Below, in pieces: positions 9,740 through 18,689 of a DNA stretch of 64,000 nt; within the stretch, counting starts at the first letter, position 1, and the number at the start of each line of letters is the position of its first letter. The position numbers and the translations under genes are program-made. Source of the DNA: Sphingomonas aliaeris. GTDB lineage: Bacteria > Pseudomonadota > Alphaproteobacteria > Sphingomonadales > Sphingomonadaceae. The notes under the pieces are model-generated. The model made no database searches. It saw nothing but the letters and a program-made list of their open reading frames with translations, and was not told the origin of the DNA. The stretch lies in NCBI RefSeq assembly GCF_016743815.1, contig NZ_CP061035.1:2730501-2794500 (forward strand). Direction: 5' to 3'.

Positions 9740-10351
9740 TCAGGCTCCGAGATAAGGGAGGCGATGATCGCCGCGGGATATTGCGCGGAAGATGTTGCCT
9801 TCGCGGCGAACGATTAAGATTGCCTCACCCTCCGCAAAGGACTCGGCCGGGTTGTTCGGCTCGACCATGACGTAATGCGCCTGGCCGTGCCGGTCCTCGA
9901 CGCGGGCACGCGCGGGTGAATTCTGCTCGGCCCGGCCGGTGACGATGCGCGCGGCCTCGCCGACCAGATCGTCCAGATCGATCGCGGTCGTGTGATCGTG
10001 CGGCAGTATCTTCGCCAGGATGCGTGCCGCGAACCCCGTTAGCGGCAGCGCGATCAGCCCGGCCGCGGGGATCGCGATCCAGGCCGCCAGAAGATCGCCG
10101 CTACTGTCATGGATCGCCTGTTGGCCGATCAGCCCGACGCTACCGAACATCGTCAGGAACACGACCAGCAGCATCAGTAGCGGCAGCCGCCCGACGCCGA
10201 GCCACGACAACAGATCGGGATGCGAATCCAGATCGGCATCGATGTGCGTGTCCACGCCCAGCCCGATGACCTGGACGAGGCCAATCAGCACCATCAGCAG
10301 AAGCGCCGACACGAAGACGACGTTTTCCCCCGCCATCAGAAATTCAATCAT
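9740..10351 (-). CDS. YqiJ-like membrane protein with C-terminal OB fold (NfeD-type)
   Basis: A 203-residue protein with membrane helices at about residues 11-33, 56-76 and 86-110, followed by a soluble domain (about 125-200) resembling the OB fold of YqiJ/NfeD proteins, which partner with SPFH proteins. It is immediately upstream of the flotillin gene with a 5-nt gap, so the pair is one operon. In this class the OB-fold protein is thought to work with the flotillin in membrane-domain or stress functions; no enzymatic residues are visible. Confidence 0.75.
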   Translation of the reverse strand: MIEFLMAGENVVFVSALLLMVLIGLVQVIGLGVDTHIDADLDSHPDLLSWLGVGRLPLLMLLVVFLTMFGSVGLIGQQAIHDSSGDLLAAWIAIPAAGLIALPLTGFAARILAKILPHDHTTAIDLDDLVGEAARIVTGRAEQNSPARARVEDRHGQAHYVMVEPNNPAESFAEGEAILIVRREGNIFRAISRGDHRLPYLGA

Positions 10352-10453
10352 GCCCGCGCCCCATAGGCATCAAGGTAGATCGACCGTCGCGCAGCTTCCA
10401 GCGGAATCGGACTCCGCCGCCCTCCCCGCTACCGCGCCGGAACCGTCGTCCGC

Positions 10454-11455
10454 TCAGTCCATCGTCAGCACGATCTTCCCGACATGATCGCCCGCTTCCA
10501 TGCGTTCGTGCGCAGCGGGGGCTTCGGACAGCGGGAACGTGCGGTCGATGATCGGCTTCAACCGCCCCTGTTCGACATGCGGCCACACGGTGCGCGCGAG
10601 TTCGTCCGCGACGAGCGACTTGAACGCCGTATCGCGCGGGCGCAGCGTCGAACCGGTCATCGTCAGGCGGCGGCGCATGATCTCGAACAACGGCACCGTC
10701 GCCATCATCCCGCCCTGCACCGCGATCGACACGTGTCGGCCATCGTCCGCAAGGCATTGCAGGTTGCGCGGCACATAGTCTCCGCCGACCATGTCGAGCA
10801 CCACGGCGACGCCCTTTCCGCCGGTGATCTCCTTCACCCGAGCAACGAAGTCCTCGGACTTGTAGTTGATCGCATGGTCCGCCCCGATCGCCTTGGCGGC
10901 GGCGCATTTCTCGTCGGATCCAGCCGTCACGACGATCGTCACGCCGAACAGGTTGCACAAGGCGATCGCCATCGTGCCGATCCCGCTGGTGCCGCCATGC
11001 ACCAATACGGTGTCGCCCTCGGTCGCATATCCTCGTTCGAACAGGTTGGTCCACACGGTGAACAGGGTCTCGGGCATCGCTGCCGCCTCGACCATGCTCA
11101 CCGCTTGCGGCACGGGCAGGCACTGGCCCCACGGCGCGACGGCATAATCGGCATAGGCCCCGCCGGTGATCAGCGCGCAGACCGGCTGGCCGATCGCTTC
11201 GGCCATCACCCCGTCCCCGACGGCGACGACGGTGCCGGAAATCTCCATCCCCAGGATCGACGGGGCACCGGGCGGCGGCGGATACTTGCCCTGGCGCTGC
11301 ATCACTTCGGGCCGGTTGACCCCGGCGGCGGCCACGCGGACCAACACTTCGCCCGCACCCGGAACCGGAACGGGTCGATCGACGATCGTCAGTACGTCCG
11401 GCCCGCCCGGAGCCTCTGGATCGATCGCACGCATCGTCTTGGGAATATCGCTCAT
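10454..11455 (-). CDS. NAD(P)H-quinone oxidoreductase (zeta-crystallin type, MDR family)
   Basis: A 333-residue medium-chain reductase without the zinc ligands of alcohol dehydrogenases. It has the GroES-like N-terminal domain with AAAGVNRPEVMQRQGKYPPP and the Rossmann motif GGTSGIGTMAIAL at about residues 145-157, as in quinone oxidoreductases of the Qor/PIG3 group. I start at the ATG at 11455 (MSDIPKTMRAIDPEAP), which matches the usual family N-terminus; an upstream in-frame start at 11527 would overlap the divergent DUF1192 gene and lacks support. It is divergent from DUF1192 across 75 bp. Confidence 0.85.
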   Translation of the reverse strand: MSDIPKTMRAIDPEAPGGPDVLTIVDRPVPVPGAGEVLVRVAAAGVNRPEVMQRQGKYPPPPGAPSILGMEISGTVVAVGDGVMAEAIGQPVCALITGGAYADYAVAPWGQCLPVPQAVSMVEAAAMPETLFTVWTNLFERGYATEGDTVLVHGGTSGIGTMAIALCNLFGVTIVVTAGSDEKCAAAKAIGADHAINYKSEDFVARVKEITGGKGVAVVLDMVGGDYVPRNLQCLADDGRHVSIAVQGGMMATVPLFEIMRRRLTMTGSTLRPRDTAFKSLVADELARTVWPHVEQGRLKPIIDRTFPLSEAPAAHERMEAGDHVGKIVLTMD

Positions 11456-11530
11456 CTTGTACGCCTGTATGGCCGAAAAACCGGCCTGGGCGTTATTGAC
11501 ATCGCTGCTCGCAGGGTCAACTTTCATGGC

Positions 11531-11739
11531 ATGGACCTGCCAAAGGAATGGGACGATACCTTCGCCGGGAAGGGCGACGATCCGCTGGCCGTGTTGCTGG
11601 GGCAGGATCTGGACCCGCTGTCGGTCGCCGAACTCGACGCCCGGATCGCCGCGCTCGAGGCGGAGATCGAACGGACGCGCGGAAAAAAGAACGCGCCGTT
11701 AACCATCGCGCAAGCGCCGACGGCCTATTCAGGAGATGA
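11531..11739 (+). CDS. DUF1192 family protein (one frame break)
   Basis: A short conserved alphaproteobacterial protein of about 69 residues. The first part reads MDLPKEWDDTFAGKGDDP, then DLDPLSVAELDARIAALEAEI, the family core predicted to form a short coiled coil. The expected C-terminus (KKERAVNHRASADGLFRR, stop at 11737-11739) lies in another frame. The frames meet at an A6 run (11683-11688); one extra A joins them. Read as it stands, the frame continues to 11803 with unrelated residues. Function unknown. It starts 75 bp from the divergent quinone oxidoreductase start. Confidence 0.7.
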
Positions 11740-11798
11740 CCCTCACGCGCCTGGGGACTCGTCGGCGGGACAGGAATGGCCGACGTGTTTTTCAAGTG

Positions 11799-11828
11799 CT
11801 TGATGCGGGTGGCCCGCCTTCCAACATA
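11799..11828 (+). promoter_or_regulatory. Possible RpoH-type promoter of clpA
   Basis: CTTGAT (11799-11804) is followed after 17 bases by CAACATA (11822-11828), resembling the heat-shock sigma factor pattern CTTGAA plus a CCATAT-like -10 box. The position, 60-90 bp before clpA, is suitable and clpA is often heat induced. This rests on pattern resemblance only. Confidence 0.3.
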
Positions 11829-11888
11829 GTGGAAAATGGTCGCTCGTCGTCCGCGGCCCGCTCGAATGCCCTTTGGGAGTAACCGAAA

Positions 11889-14205
11889 ATGCCATCTTTC
11901 GCCTCTGCGCTGGAAACCACGCTCCACAAGGCGCTCGAAGCCGCATCGTCGCGGCGTCATGAATATGCCACGCTCGAACATCTGCTGCTCGCGCTGATCG
12001 ACGACGAACATGCGTCGAAAGTGATGACATCCTGCGGCGTCGAACTGGAAGAGTTGAAGGCCACCGTCGCGCATTACCTCGATACCGAACTCGAGGCGCT
12101 GAAGGTGGAGGCCGCGACCGATCCGTCGCCGACCAGCGGCTTCCAGCGTGTCGTCCAGCGTGCGATCCTGCACGTCCAGTCGTCCGGTCGCGACGAGGTG
12201 ACCGGCGCCAACGTGCTCGTCGCCTTGTTCAGCGAGCGCGAATCCTACGCCGTCTACTTCCTGCAGCAGCAGGACATGAGCCGCCTCGATGCCGTGAGCT
12301 TCATCAGCCACGGCGTCGGCAAGGGTGGCGCGGCGCCGGAGCAACGCGAAGTGAAGGGTGCCGAAGAAGAGAAACCGGCCAAGGCGGGCGAGAAGGGCAA
12401 GGCCGAGATCCGCACTCAAGCAGTTCACCGTCGATCTCAACGAGAAGGCGAAGAGCGGCAAGGTCGATCCCTTGATCGGTCGTGGGCCCGAGGTCGATCG
12501 CACCGTGCAGATCCTGTGCCGCCGGTCGAAGAACAACCCGCTTTATGTCGGTGATCCCGGCGTCGGCAAGACCGCGATTGCGGAAGGCCTGGCGCGCAAG
12601 ATCGTTGAGGGCGACGTGCCGGAAGTTCTGTTGCCCGCCGTCATCTATTCGCTCGACATGGGCGCCCTGCTCGCCGGCACGCGCTATCGCGGGGATTTCG
12701 AGGAGCGGCTGAAGGCGGTCGTCAACGAACTCGAAAAGCTGCCCGACGCGGTGCTGTTCATCGACGAAATCCACACCGTGATCGGTGCCGGCGCGACCAG
12801 CGGCGGCGCGATGGATGCATCGAACCTGCTCAAGCCTGCGCTGTCGGGCGGCACGATCCGCTGCATCGGTTCGACGACGTACAAGGAATTCCGCAACCAC
12901 TTCGAAAAGGACCGCGCACTGCTGCGGCGCTTCCAGAAGATCGACGTCAACGAACCGACGATCGAGGATACGATCAAGATCCTCGCCGGTCTGCGCAGCG
13001 CGTTCGAGGATCACCACAAGGTGAAGTACACCCCCGACGCGATCAAGGCGGCGGTGGAGCTGTCGTCGCGCTACATCAACGACCGCAAGCTGCCGGACAA
13101 GGCGATCGACGTGATCGACGAAGTCGGCGCGATGCAGATGCTGGTGCCGCTGAACAAGCGCAAGAAGACGATAACCACGCGCGAGATAGAGGCCGTGATC
13201 GCGACGATGGCGCGCATCCCGCCGAAATCCGTCTCCACGGACGACACCAAGGCGCTGGAATCGCTCGAAACCGATCTGAAGCGGGTCGTGTTCGGTCAGA
13301 ATTCCGCGATCGAGAAGCTGGCCTCGGCGATCAAGTTGAGCCGGGCGGGCTTGCGCGATCCGGAAAAGCCGATCGGCAACTATCTGTTTACCGGCCCGAC
13401 CGGCGTCGGAAAGACCGAAGTCGCCAAGCAGCTCGCCACGATCATGGGCATTCCGCTCCAGCGCTTTGACATGTCCGAATATATGGAGCGTCATTCGGTC
13501 AGCCGTCTGATCGGTGCACCTCCGGGCTATGTCGGGTTCGACCAGGGCGGTCTGCTGACCGATGCGATCGATCAGCAACCGCATTCCGTGCTGCTGCTCG
13601 ACGAGATCGAGAAGGCGCATCCCGACCTGTTCAACATCCTGTTGCAGGTGATGGATAATGGTCGCCTGACCGATCAGCACGGCAAGACGGTCGATTTCCG
13701 CAACGTCATCCTGATCATGACGACCAATGCCGGCGCGTCCGACATGGCACGCGAGACCTTGGGCTTCGGTCAGTTGTCGCGTGAAGGCGAGGACGAGCAG
13801 GCGGTGCAGAAGATGTTCTCGCCGGAATTCCGCAACCGTCTCGATGCGATCGTGCCGTTCGGATATCTGCCGACCGAGGTCGTCGCCCGCGTGGTCGACA
13901 AGTTCATCCTGCAGCTCGAACTGCAGCTGGCCGATCGCGGCGTCCACATCAACCTGGACGACGAATCGAAGACGTGGCTGACGTCGAAGGGCTATGACAA
14001 GCTGTACGGCGCGCGCCCGATGGGCCGACTGATCCAGGAAAAGATCAAGCAGCCCCTTGCCGAGGAATTGCTGTTCGGCAAGCTGGTCCACGGAGGCGAG
14101 GTCAACGTGAAGATGAAGGACGGCGCGCTGGCCTTCGAAATCACCCCCGCCCCGCCGAAAAAGCCCCGCAAAAAGGGCAAGGCAGAAGCCGCAGAGGCCA
14201 AGTGA
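11889..14205 (+). CDS. clpA: ClpA, ATPase subunit of the ClpAP protease (one frame break)
   Basis: The product is the Hsp100 unfoldase that feeds substrates to ClpP. The N-domain (MPSFASALETTLHKALEAAS, residues 1-150) lies in one frame. The first AAA module (YVGDPGVGKTAIAEGLARK, with the arginine-rich sensor region) and the second (FTGPTGVGKTEVAKQL, plus the IGAPPGYVGFDQGG pore loop) lie in a second frame through to the stop at 14205. The switch is at about 12405-12411, where GAGATCC appears to contain one extra base; deleting it yields AESALKQFTVDLN, the normal start of the first ATPase domain. Total length would be about 772 residues, normal for ClpA. GGGAG at 11875 supports the start. No clpS lies directly upstream, unlike in many alphaproteobacteria. 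Confidence 0.9.
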
Positions 14206-14210
14206 CATGA

Positions 14211-14245
14211 AGCCGGGGAAGAGCGATCTTCCCCGGCTTTTCCTT
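14211..14245 (+). terminator. Intrinsic terminator of clpA
   Basis: A perfect 12-bp stem (14211-14222 with 14227-14238) closes a 4-nt loop and is followed by TTTCCTT. It starts 6 nt after the clpA stop codon. Confidence 0.85.
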
Positions 14246-14465
14246 ACCTTATGGACGGAGGCTCGAAACGGCGGTCCCCGTGATTCGTTCGCCGAAGCGA
14301 CCCACACGAAGAAGCCCCATTTCCGAACCCCGATCGGACCGGCGCTTGCGCCGTCGGCGCTACCCACGCATCTCTGCACAAAACAGCCTGCCACGCCCGA
14401 TCCTCGCGGGAATGGTTGGCCCGTCATTTACCTTATGTTCGTGTTCGTCGCCGTACATCGGCTGA

Positions 14466-16163
14466 ATGCTTCGTTTCTGCCTGTGGTTCTTGGCGATCTG
14501 CGTTTGCGCGATGCTGCTCGCCGTACCGGTGCGGGCGCAGGGCGGCGGCGGGATAACCGGCGATTCGATGCGGATCTGCGTGCTGCGGGATGTCCCTGGC
14601 ATGACCGCCCGCCGCGCATTCGACATGGCCGGGAAATTCGACTGCTCCACGTCGCAGCCCGATTTCGGCCCCGGCGATTATTGGGTCATCGGCAACCGCC
14701 TTCCTCCGGGCGAACTGAACCGTCCGCTTCTCGTCCGCACGGCCAGCCTGCGTCAGGACCGGATGACGCTCTACGCGCTCTATCCCGCCGAGCGGATCGA
14801 CGCGATCGTCACGGACGCACACGACGCCTCGCGCCATCTGCAACTTGGTGCGATCATCGAACGCCTGCTGCCACGCCGCGACATGCGCCCGATCCGCCTG
14901 CTCTGGCACATCGAGGGGTCGGCGAACCTGCGCGGCATCGTGCTGGCCCCGACGATCGCGACAAGCGGCCAGTCGGCACAATCGAACTCGATCATGAGCG
15001 CGGTCTATTCCGCCTTTGCCGGAATCTGCATCGCGTTATTGCTTTACAATGTCGGGCTCGCCCGCGCGCTCCGTCACGCATTCCTGCCATTCTACTGCCT
15101 GATGATGGTCGGCATGCTGCTCTATGCCTTCACGTCGTCGGGCGCTTTCGCTTGGGCATTTCCTGCGGTGGAGAACAACGCACGGCTCAGGATGAACTAC
15201 GTCCTTCTCGCCGCGACGGGGATCGCCGCGATCAATTTCCTGCGGCATTTCTTCGAACCGCACATCGTGACGCCGTGGCTGGGCCGGATGGTCCGCATGG
15301 CGTCGTTCGCTGTGGCGCTTCCGGCATTCGGCGTCGCGTTGCTGGCACCGTGGCACCTCAAGCAATTCGATACCGCCTTTAGTCTCGGCTTCCTGATCCT
15401 GTTGGTCGCGATCATTCCCATCATGGTCGCGGCGTGGCGCAGGAAGAGCCAGTTCCTGGGATTGTTCATCACCGCGTGGATCACGCCGATCCTGCTCGCC
15501 GCGACGCGCACCGCCAGCGGCCTGAACCTGATCGACTACAGCTTCTGGCTCGACAATTCGACGATCCTTTCGATGGCGTTCGAGGCTTTGCTGTCTAGCC
15601 TGGCGATCGCATACCGGATCCTCCTGATCACGCGCGAACGCGATGTCGCGCGCGAACAGGAAATGGCGGCACGGTTGCTTGCCGATGCGGATCCGCTGAC
15701 GGGGCTGATGAACCGCCGCGCCTTTCTGCGGGAGGCGATCGGGCGTGAAGGCGAACAGCAATTGCTGCTGCTCGACATCGATAACTTCAAACGCATCAAC
15801 GACACGATAGGGCATGACGGCGGGGATAATGTCCTGCGGGTCGTGGCGCGCACCCTGCGTATCGCAAGCGATCCGCACGCTTTGGTAGCGCGGGTCGGGG
15901 GCGAGGAATTCGCCATCGTGTCTGGGCCCGGCGAGCCGGTCGATGCGGAGAAGGTACTGACCGCGCTCCGTACCGCGCCCATGCCCTATGATCTGGGGGT
16001 GACCGCCAGCATCGGGCTGCACTGGGGCACGCTCCTTCGGGAAGCCGATTGGAAGGCGATGTATTGCGCCGCCGATGCCGCATTGTTCGAGGCGAAGTCG
16101 GCAGGTCGCGATCGTGTTCGTGGCAAGGATACGTCTCGATTTCCGGTCGCGGTCGCGGCCTGA
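14466..16163 (+). CDS. Membrane diguanylate cyclase (7TM sensor plus GGDEF)
   Basis: A 565-residue protein: signal peptide (residues 1-24, ending VRAQ), a periplasmic domain (about 25-180), seven closely spaced membrane helices (about 180-385) and a C-terminal GGDEF domain (about 395-555). The active-site loop reads GGEEF at about 478-482, with DADPLTGLMNRRAF and DIDNFKRINDTIGHDGGD upstream, so it should make cyclic di-GMP from GTP. The layout matches 7TMR-DISM sensors, which detect an extracytoplasmic ligand. No EAL domain and no obvious RxxD inhibitory site is present. It is a single gene following the clpA terminator. Confidence 0.85.
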   Translation: MLRFCLWFLAICVCAMLLAVPVRAQGGGGITGDSMRICVLRDVPGMTARRAFDMAGKFDCSTSQPDFGPGDYWVIGNRLPPGELNRPLLVRTASLRQDRMTLYALYPAERIDAIVTDAHDASRHLQLGAIIERLLPRRDMRPIRLLWHIEGSANLRGIVLAPTIATSGQSAQSNSIMSAVYSAFAGICIALLLYNVGLARALRHAFLPFYCLMMVGMLLYAFTSSGAFAWAFPAVENNARLRMNYVLLAATGIAAINFLRHFFEPHIVTPWLGRMVRMASFAVALPAFGVALLAPWHLKQFDTAFSLGFLILLVAIIPIMVAAWRRKSQFLGLFITAWITPILLAATRTASGLNLIDYSFWLDNSTILSMAFEALLSSLAIAYRILLITRERDVAREQEMAARLLADADPLTGLMNRRAFLREAIGREGEQQLLLLDIDNFKRINDTIGHDGGDNVLRVVARTLRIASDPHALVARVGGEEFAIVSGPGEPVDAEKVLTALRTAPMPYDLGVTASIGLHWGTLLREADWKAMYCAADAALFEAKSAGRDRVRGKDTSRFPVAVAA

Positions 16164-16227
16164 CCCGCTTGCCGCGGCGGCCGGTTATTGTTACGGATGC
16201 GGGACAGACAACCGGGGAGGAGCCGGC

Positions 16228-16437
16228 ATGCGTAGCCCCGATACCATCCGCCCCACCGTCGTACTGGTCGTTGCCGCCGCGCTTCTGCTAATCGTCGCGG
16301 TTCGCCACCCCAGCGCCGACATCCGCATCCTTACGCACGATTCGACCGACCGTTCCCCGGCCCGGGTGCAGGCCGCGTTCGATCTCGGGCTGGTCGCGGT
16401 ATCCGTGCTCGTGACGTGGACCAAACGACTGGTCTGA
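16228..16437 (+). CDS. Small single-span membrane protein, unknown function
   Basis: A 69-residue reading frame with a strong ribosome site (GGGGAGG, 7 nt before the ATG at 16228) and one clear hydrophobic helix (TVVLVVAAALLLIVAV) near the N-terminus, followed by a polar region and a second moderately hydrophobic stretch before a basic C-terminus. Its position between two unrelated genes gives no functional hint. I do not recognise a family. Confidence 0.5.
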   Translation: MRSPDTIRPTVVLVVAAALLLIVAVRHPSADIRILTHDSTDRSPARVQAAFDLGLVAVSVLVTWTKRLV

Positions 16438-16491
16438 CGCGCTCGATCGGCGGGGTTGCGAGCGAAGCATCGCTTGCTTACACGAATGTAA

Positions 16492-18195
16492 ATGACCGAC
16501 CCGACATCCGATCCCGTTGCCGCCTGGACCAACGCCTATCGTCATCCGATGCGGTGGCAGACGGAATTTCCCCCGCTGTCGATGGTCGATGCGTTCGATG
16601 CCGCGGCCGCAAAGGCGGGCACGGCACCCCTGATCGACTTTCTGGGGCGGCATTACAGTTATGCCGAAACTTTGGACGGCGCGAACCGCGTCGCCGCCGG
16701 GTTGGCCGCCTTGGGCTATGGGCCGGGCGACCGGATCGGCCTTTTCCTTCCCAACGTGCCGCATTATCTTGCCGCCTATTACGGCATCCTGAAACTCGGC
16801 GCGACGGTGGTGAACTTCTCGCCGCTCTACACCGCCGACGAACTCGCGCATCAGGTGGCGGATTCCGGTACGCGGTTGCTGTTCACCGTTTCCGCGAAAG
16901 CCGTGCTGCCGACCGCGCTGAAGGTTCTGGAACGCAGCGCATTGGAACGGCTCGTCGTCGGCTCCGTCGCGGGCGCGCTCCCGCCGACCAAGTCGTTGCT
17001 CTACCGCCTGTTCAAACGGTCCGAGACCGCGGAACGTCCCGACGATCCGCGCATCCTCGCCTTTTCGAAACTCATCGCGAATGACGGGCGCCACGATCGT
17101 GCGACGATCGATCCGCTGAAGACGATCGCGCTGATCCAATATACCGGCGGCACCACGGGCGTGCCCAAAGGCGCGATGCTCAGCCACCAGAACCTGTCCG
17201 CCAATGCGCGCCAGATCATGGGCCTCGACCCGCATGTCGGCGAGGCGGACCGGATCCTCGGAGTGCTGCCGCTGTTCCACGTCTTCGCCAACACCTGCGT
17301 CCTCAACCGCACCGTGTTGAACGGCGGCTGCATCGTCATGCTGCCCCGCTTCGAAGCCGGACAGGTGCTTGCCGCGCTCCACCGGACCAAGGCGACATCG
17401 CTTCCCGGCGTGCCGACCATGTATCAGGCGCTGCTCGATCACCCGCAGGCCGCGCGGACCGATTTCAGCAGCCTCCGCGTCTGCATCTCCGGCGGCGCAC
17501 CGCTCTCCGCCGAACTGAAAGCGAAGTTCGAGGCGACCACCGGCGCGACCGTCGTCGAAGGCTATGGGTTGTCGGAAAGCTCGGGCGTGGTCTCCGCCAA
17601 CCCGTACGAACAGGACGGCAAACCCGGCACGATCGGGCAACCGATCCCCGCCACGATCGTCAAGCTGGTCGACAAGGGCGATCCCACCAGCCCCGCGCCC
17701 GACGGCGAACCGGGCGAGATCGTCATTCGCGGGCCGCAGATCATGCAGGGCTATTGGGGCCGCCCCGATGCCGACGGCGAAGTCTTCGTCACCGACGCCG
17801 ATGGGCATGACTGGCTTCGCACCGGCGATGTCGGCACGATCGATGCGGACGGCTTCATCCGCATCGTCGATCGGCTGAAGGACATGATCGCGGTCAGCGG
17901 CTTCAAGGTCTTCCCAAGCCAGATCGAGGCGATCCTGTACCATCATCCAGCGATCAAGGAGGCGCTGGTGATCGGCCTGCCCGATCCGTATCGCGGCGAA
18001 CATCCGCGCGCCTATGTGACGCTGAACGACGGCATCGCCGCGACGCCGGAAGAACTGCGCGACTGGCTCAACCCACAACTCGGCCGCCACGAACGCGTCG
18101 ATCAGGTCGTCGTCCGCCTGACGATGCCCAAGACGATGATCGGCAAACTAAGCCGCAAGGACCTGATCGCCGAAGTCACGGCAGAGGGCACGTAA
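16492..18195 (+). CDS. Long-chain fatty acid-CoA ligase (FadD type)
   Basis: A 567-residue member of the ANL (AMP-forming) superfamily. The phosphate-binding loop YTGGTTGVPKGAMLSH is at about residues 217-232, the adenylate motif GYGLSESSG at about 358, and the hinge region RTGDVGTIDADGFIRIVDRLKDMI near 443-466, with a GKLSRKDL C-terminus containing the catalytic lysine. It converts a fatty acid, ATP and CoA to acyl-CoA for beta-oxidation or lipid synthesis. Length and motifs are typical of bacterial FadD, but chain length cannot be read from sequence. Confidence 0.85.
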   Translation: MTDPTSDPVAAWTNAYRHPMRWQTEFPPLSMVDAFDAAAAKAGTAPLIDFLGRHYSYAETLDGANRVAAGLAALGYGPGDRIGLFLPNVPHYLAAYYGILKLGATVVNFSPLYTADELAHQVADSGTRLLFTVSAKAVLPTALKVLERSALERLVVGSVAGALPPTKSLLYRLFKRSETAERPDDPRILAFSKLIANDGRHDRATIDPLKTIALIQYTGGTTGVPKGAMLSHQNLSANARQIMGLDPHVGEADRILGVLPLFHVFANTCVLNRTVLNGGCIVMLPRFEAGQVLAALHRTKATSLPGVPTMYQALLDHPQAARTDFSSLRVCISGGAPLSAELKAKFEATTGATVVEGYGLSESSGVVSANPYEQDGKPGTIGQPIPATIVKLVDKGDPTSPAPDGEPGEIVIRGPQIMQGYWGRPDADGEVFVTDADGHDWLRTGDVGTIDADGFIRIVDRLKDMIAVSGFKVFPSQIEAILYHHPAIKEALVIGLPDPYRGEHPRAYVTLNDGIAATPEELRDWLNPQLGRHERVDQVVVRLTMPKTMIGKLSRKDLIAEVTAEGT

Positions 18196-18282
18196 GACGA
18201 GCGTTTAGCAACGCGCCGACTCTATTTGCCCCTGGTAGACGATCGACCGACCTGACATGCTGCCGATCAGGGAGAATGGTCG

Positions 18283-18689
18283 ATGAAACTGATGCTTGTC
18301 GCGCTCGTACTTTCCGGAACGGTCTCCGCCGGCCCCGCACCGGATCTGGACGCGGTCGTCGCCGCGCCGGGCAACCACAAGATCCTGCTGGAAAACGATC
18401 AGGTCCGCGTGCTTCAGGTCGAGGTCGCGCCCGGCGAGACTGAACCGGTCCACGAACACCGCTGGCCCAGCGTCCTCCACATCCAGGACGCACAGCCATC
18501 GGTCGATATCAGCTACGAGCTGCGCGGCGGCAACCTCGTCGAGATCGGCCGTCGCGCATTGCCCGGCGGACGCCCGCCCCCGCACTCTGGGTGCCGCGAC
18601 AGGGTGCCCATGCCGTCAGGAACATGGGCACCGCGCCGTTCCGCCTGCTCCGCATCGAACTGAAGCAGGCGCCACCGGGCGCCCACTGA
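18283..18689 (+). CDS. Exported cupin-like protein (one frame break)
   Basis: The protein starts MKLMLVALVLSGTVSAGPAP, a signal peptide, and continues with a cupin-type segment (VRVLQVEVAPGETEPVHEHRWPS, HxH metal ligands). The last strand of the fold (ALWVPRQGAHAVRNMG then APFRLLRIELK) is in a different frame and ends at 18689. The frames meet at a C5 run (18577-18581); one extra C gives a continuous product of about 135 residues. GGGAG lies 8 nt before the ATG. The stop codon abuts that of the convergent aldehyde dehydrogenase with no gap. Substrate unknown. Confidence 0.7.

Noticed and set aside
11889..14205. clpA as a pseudogene or as two separate genes
   Set aside because: Both halves are fully conserved and one base restores the junction precisely. 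A sequencing error is simpler than decay of a core gene.
12304..14427. 707-codon open frame antisense to clpA
   Set aside because: It has no recognisable motif and runs through the clpA terminator. It is a shadow of the ATPase domains.
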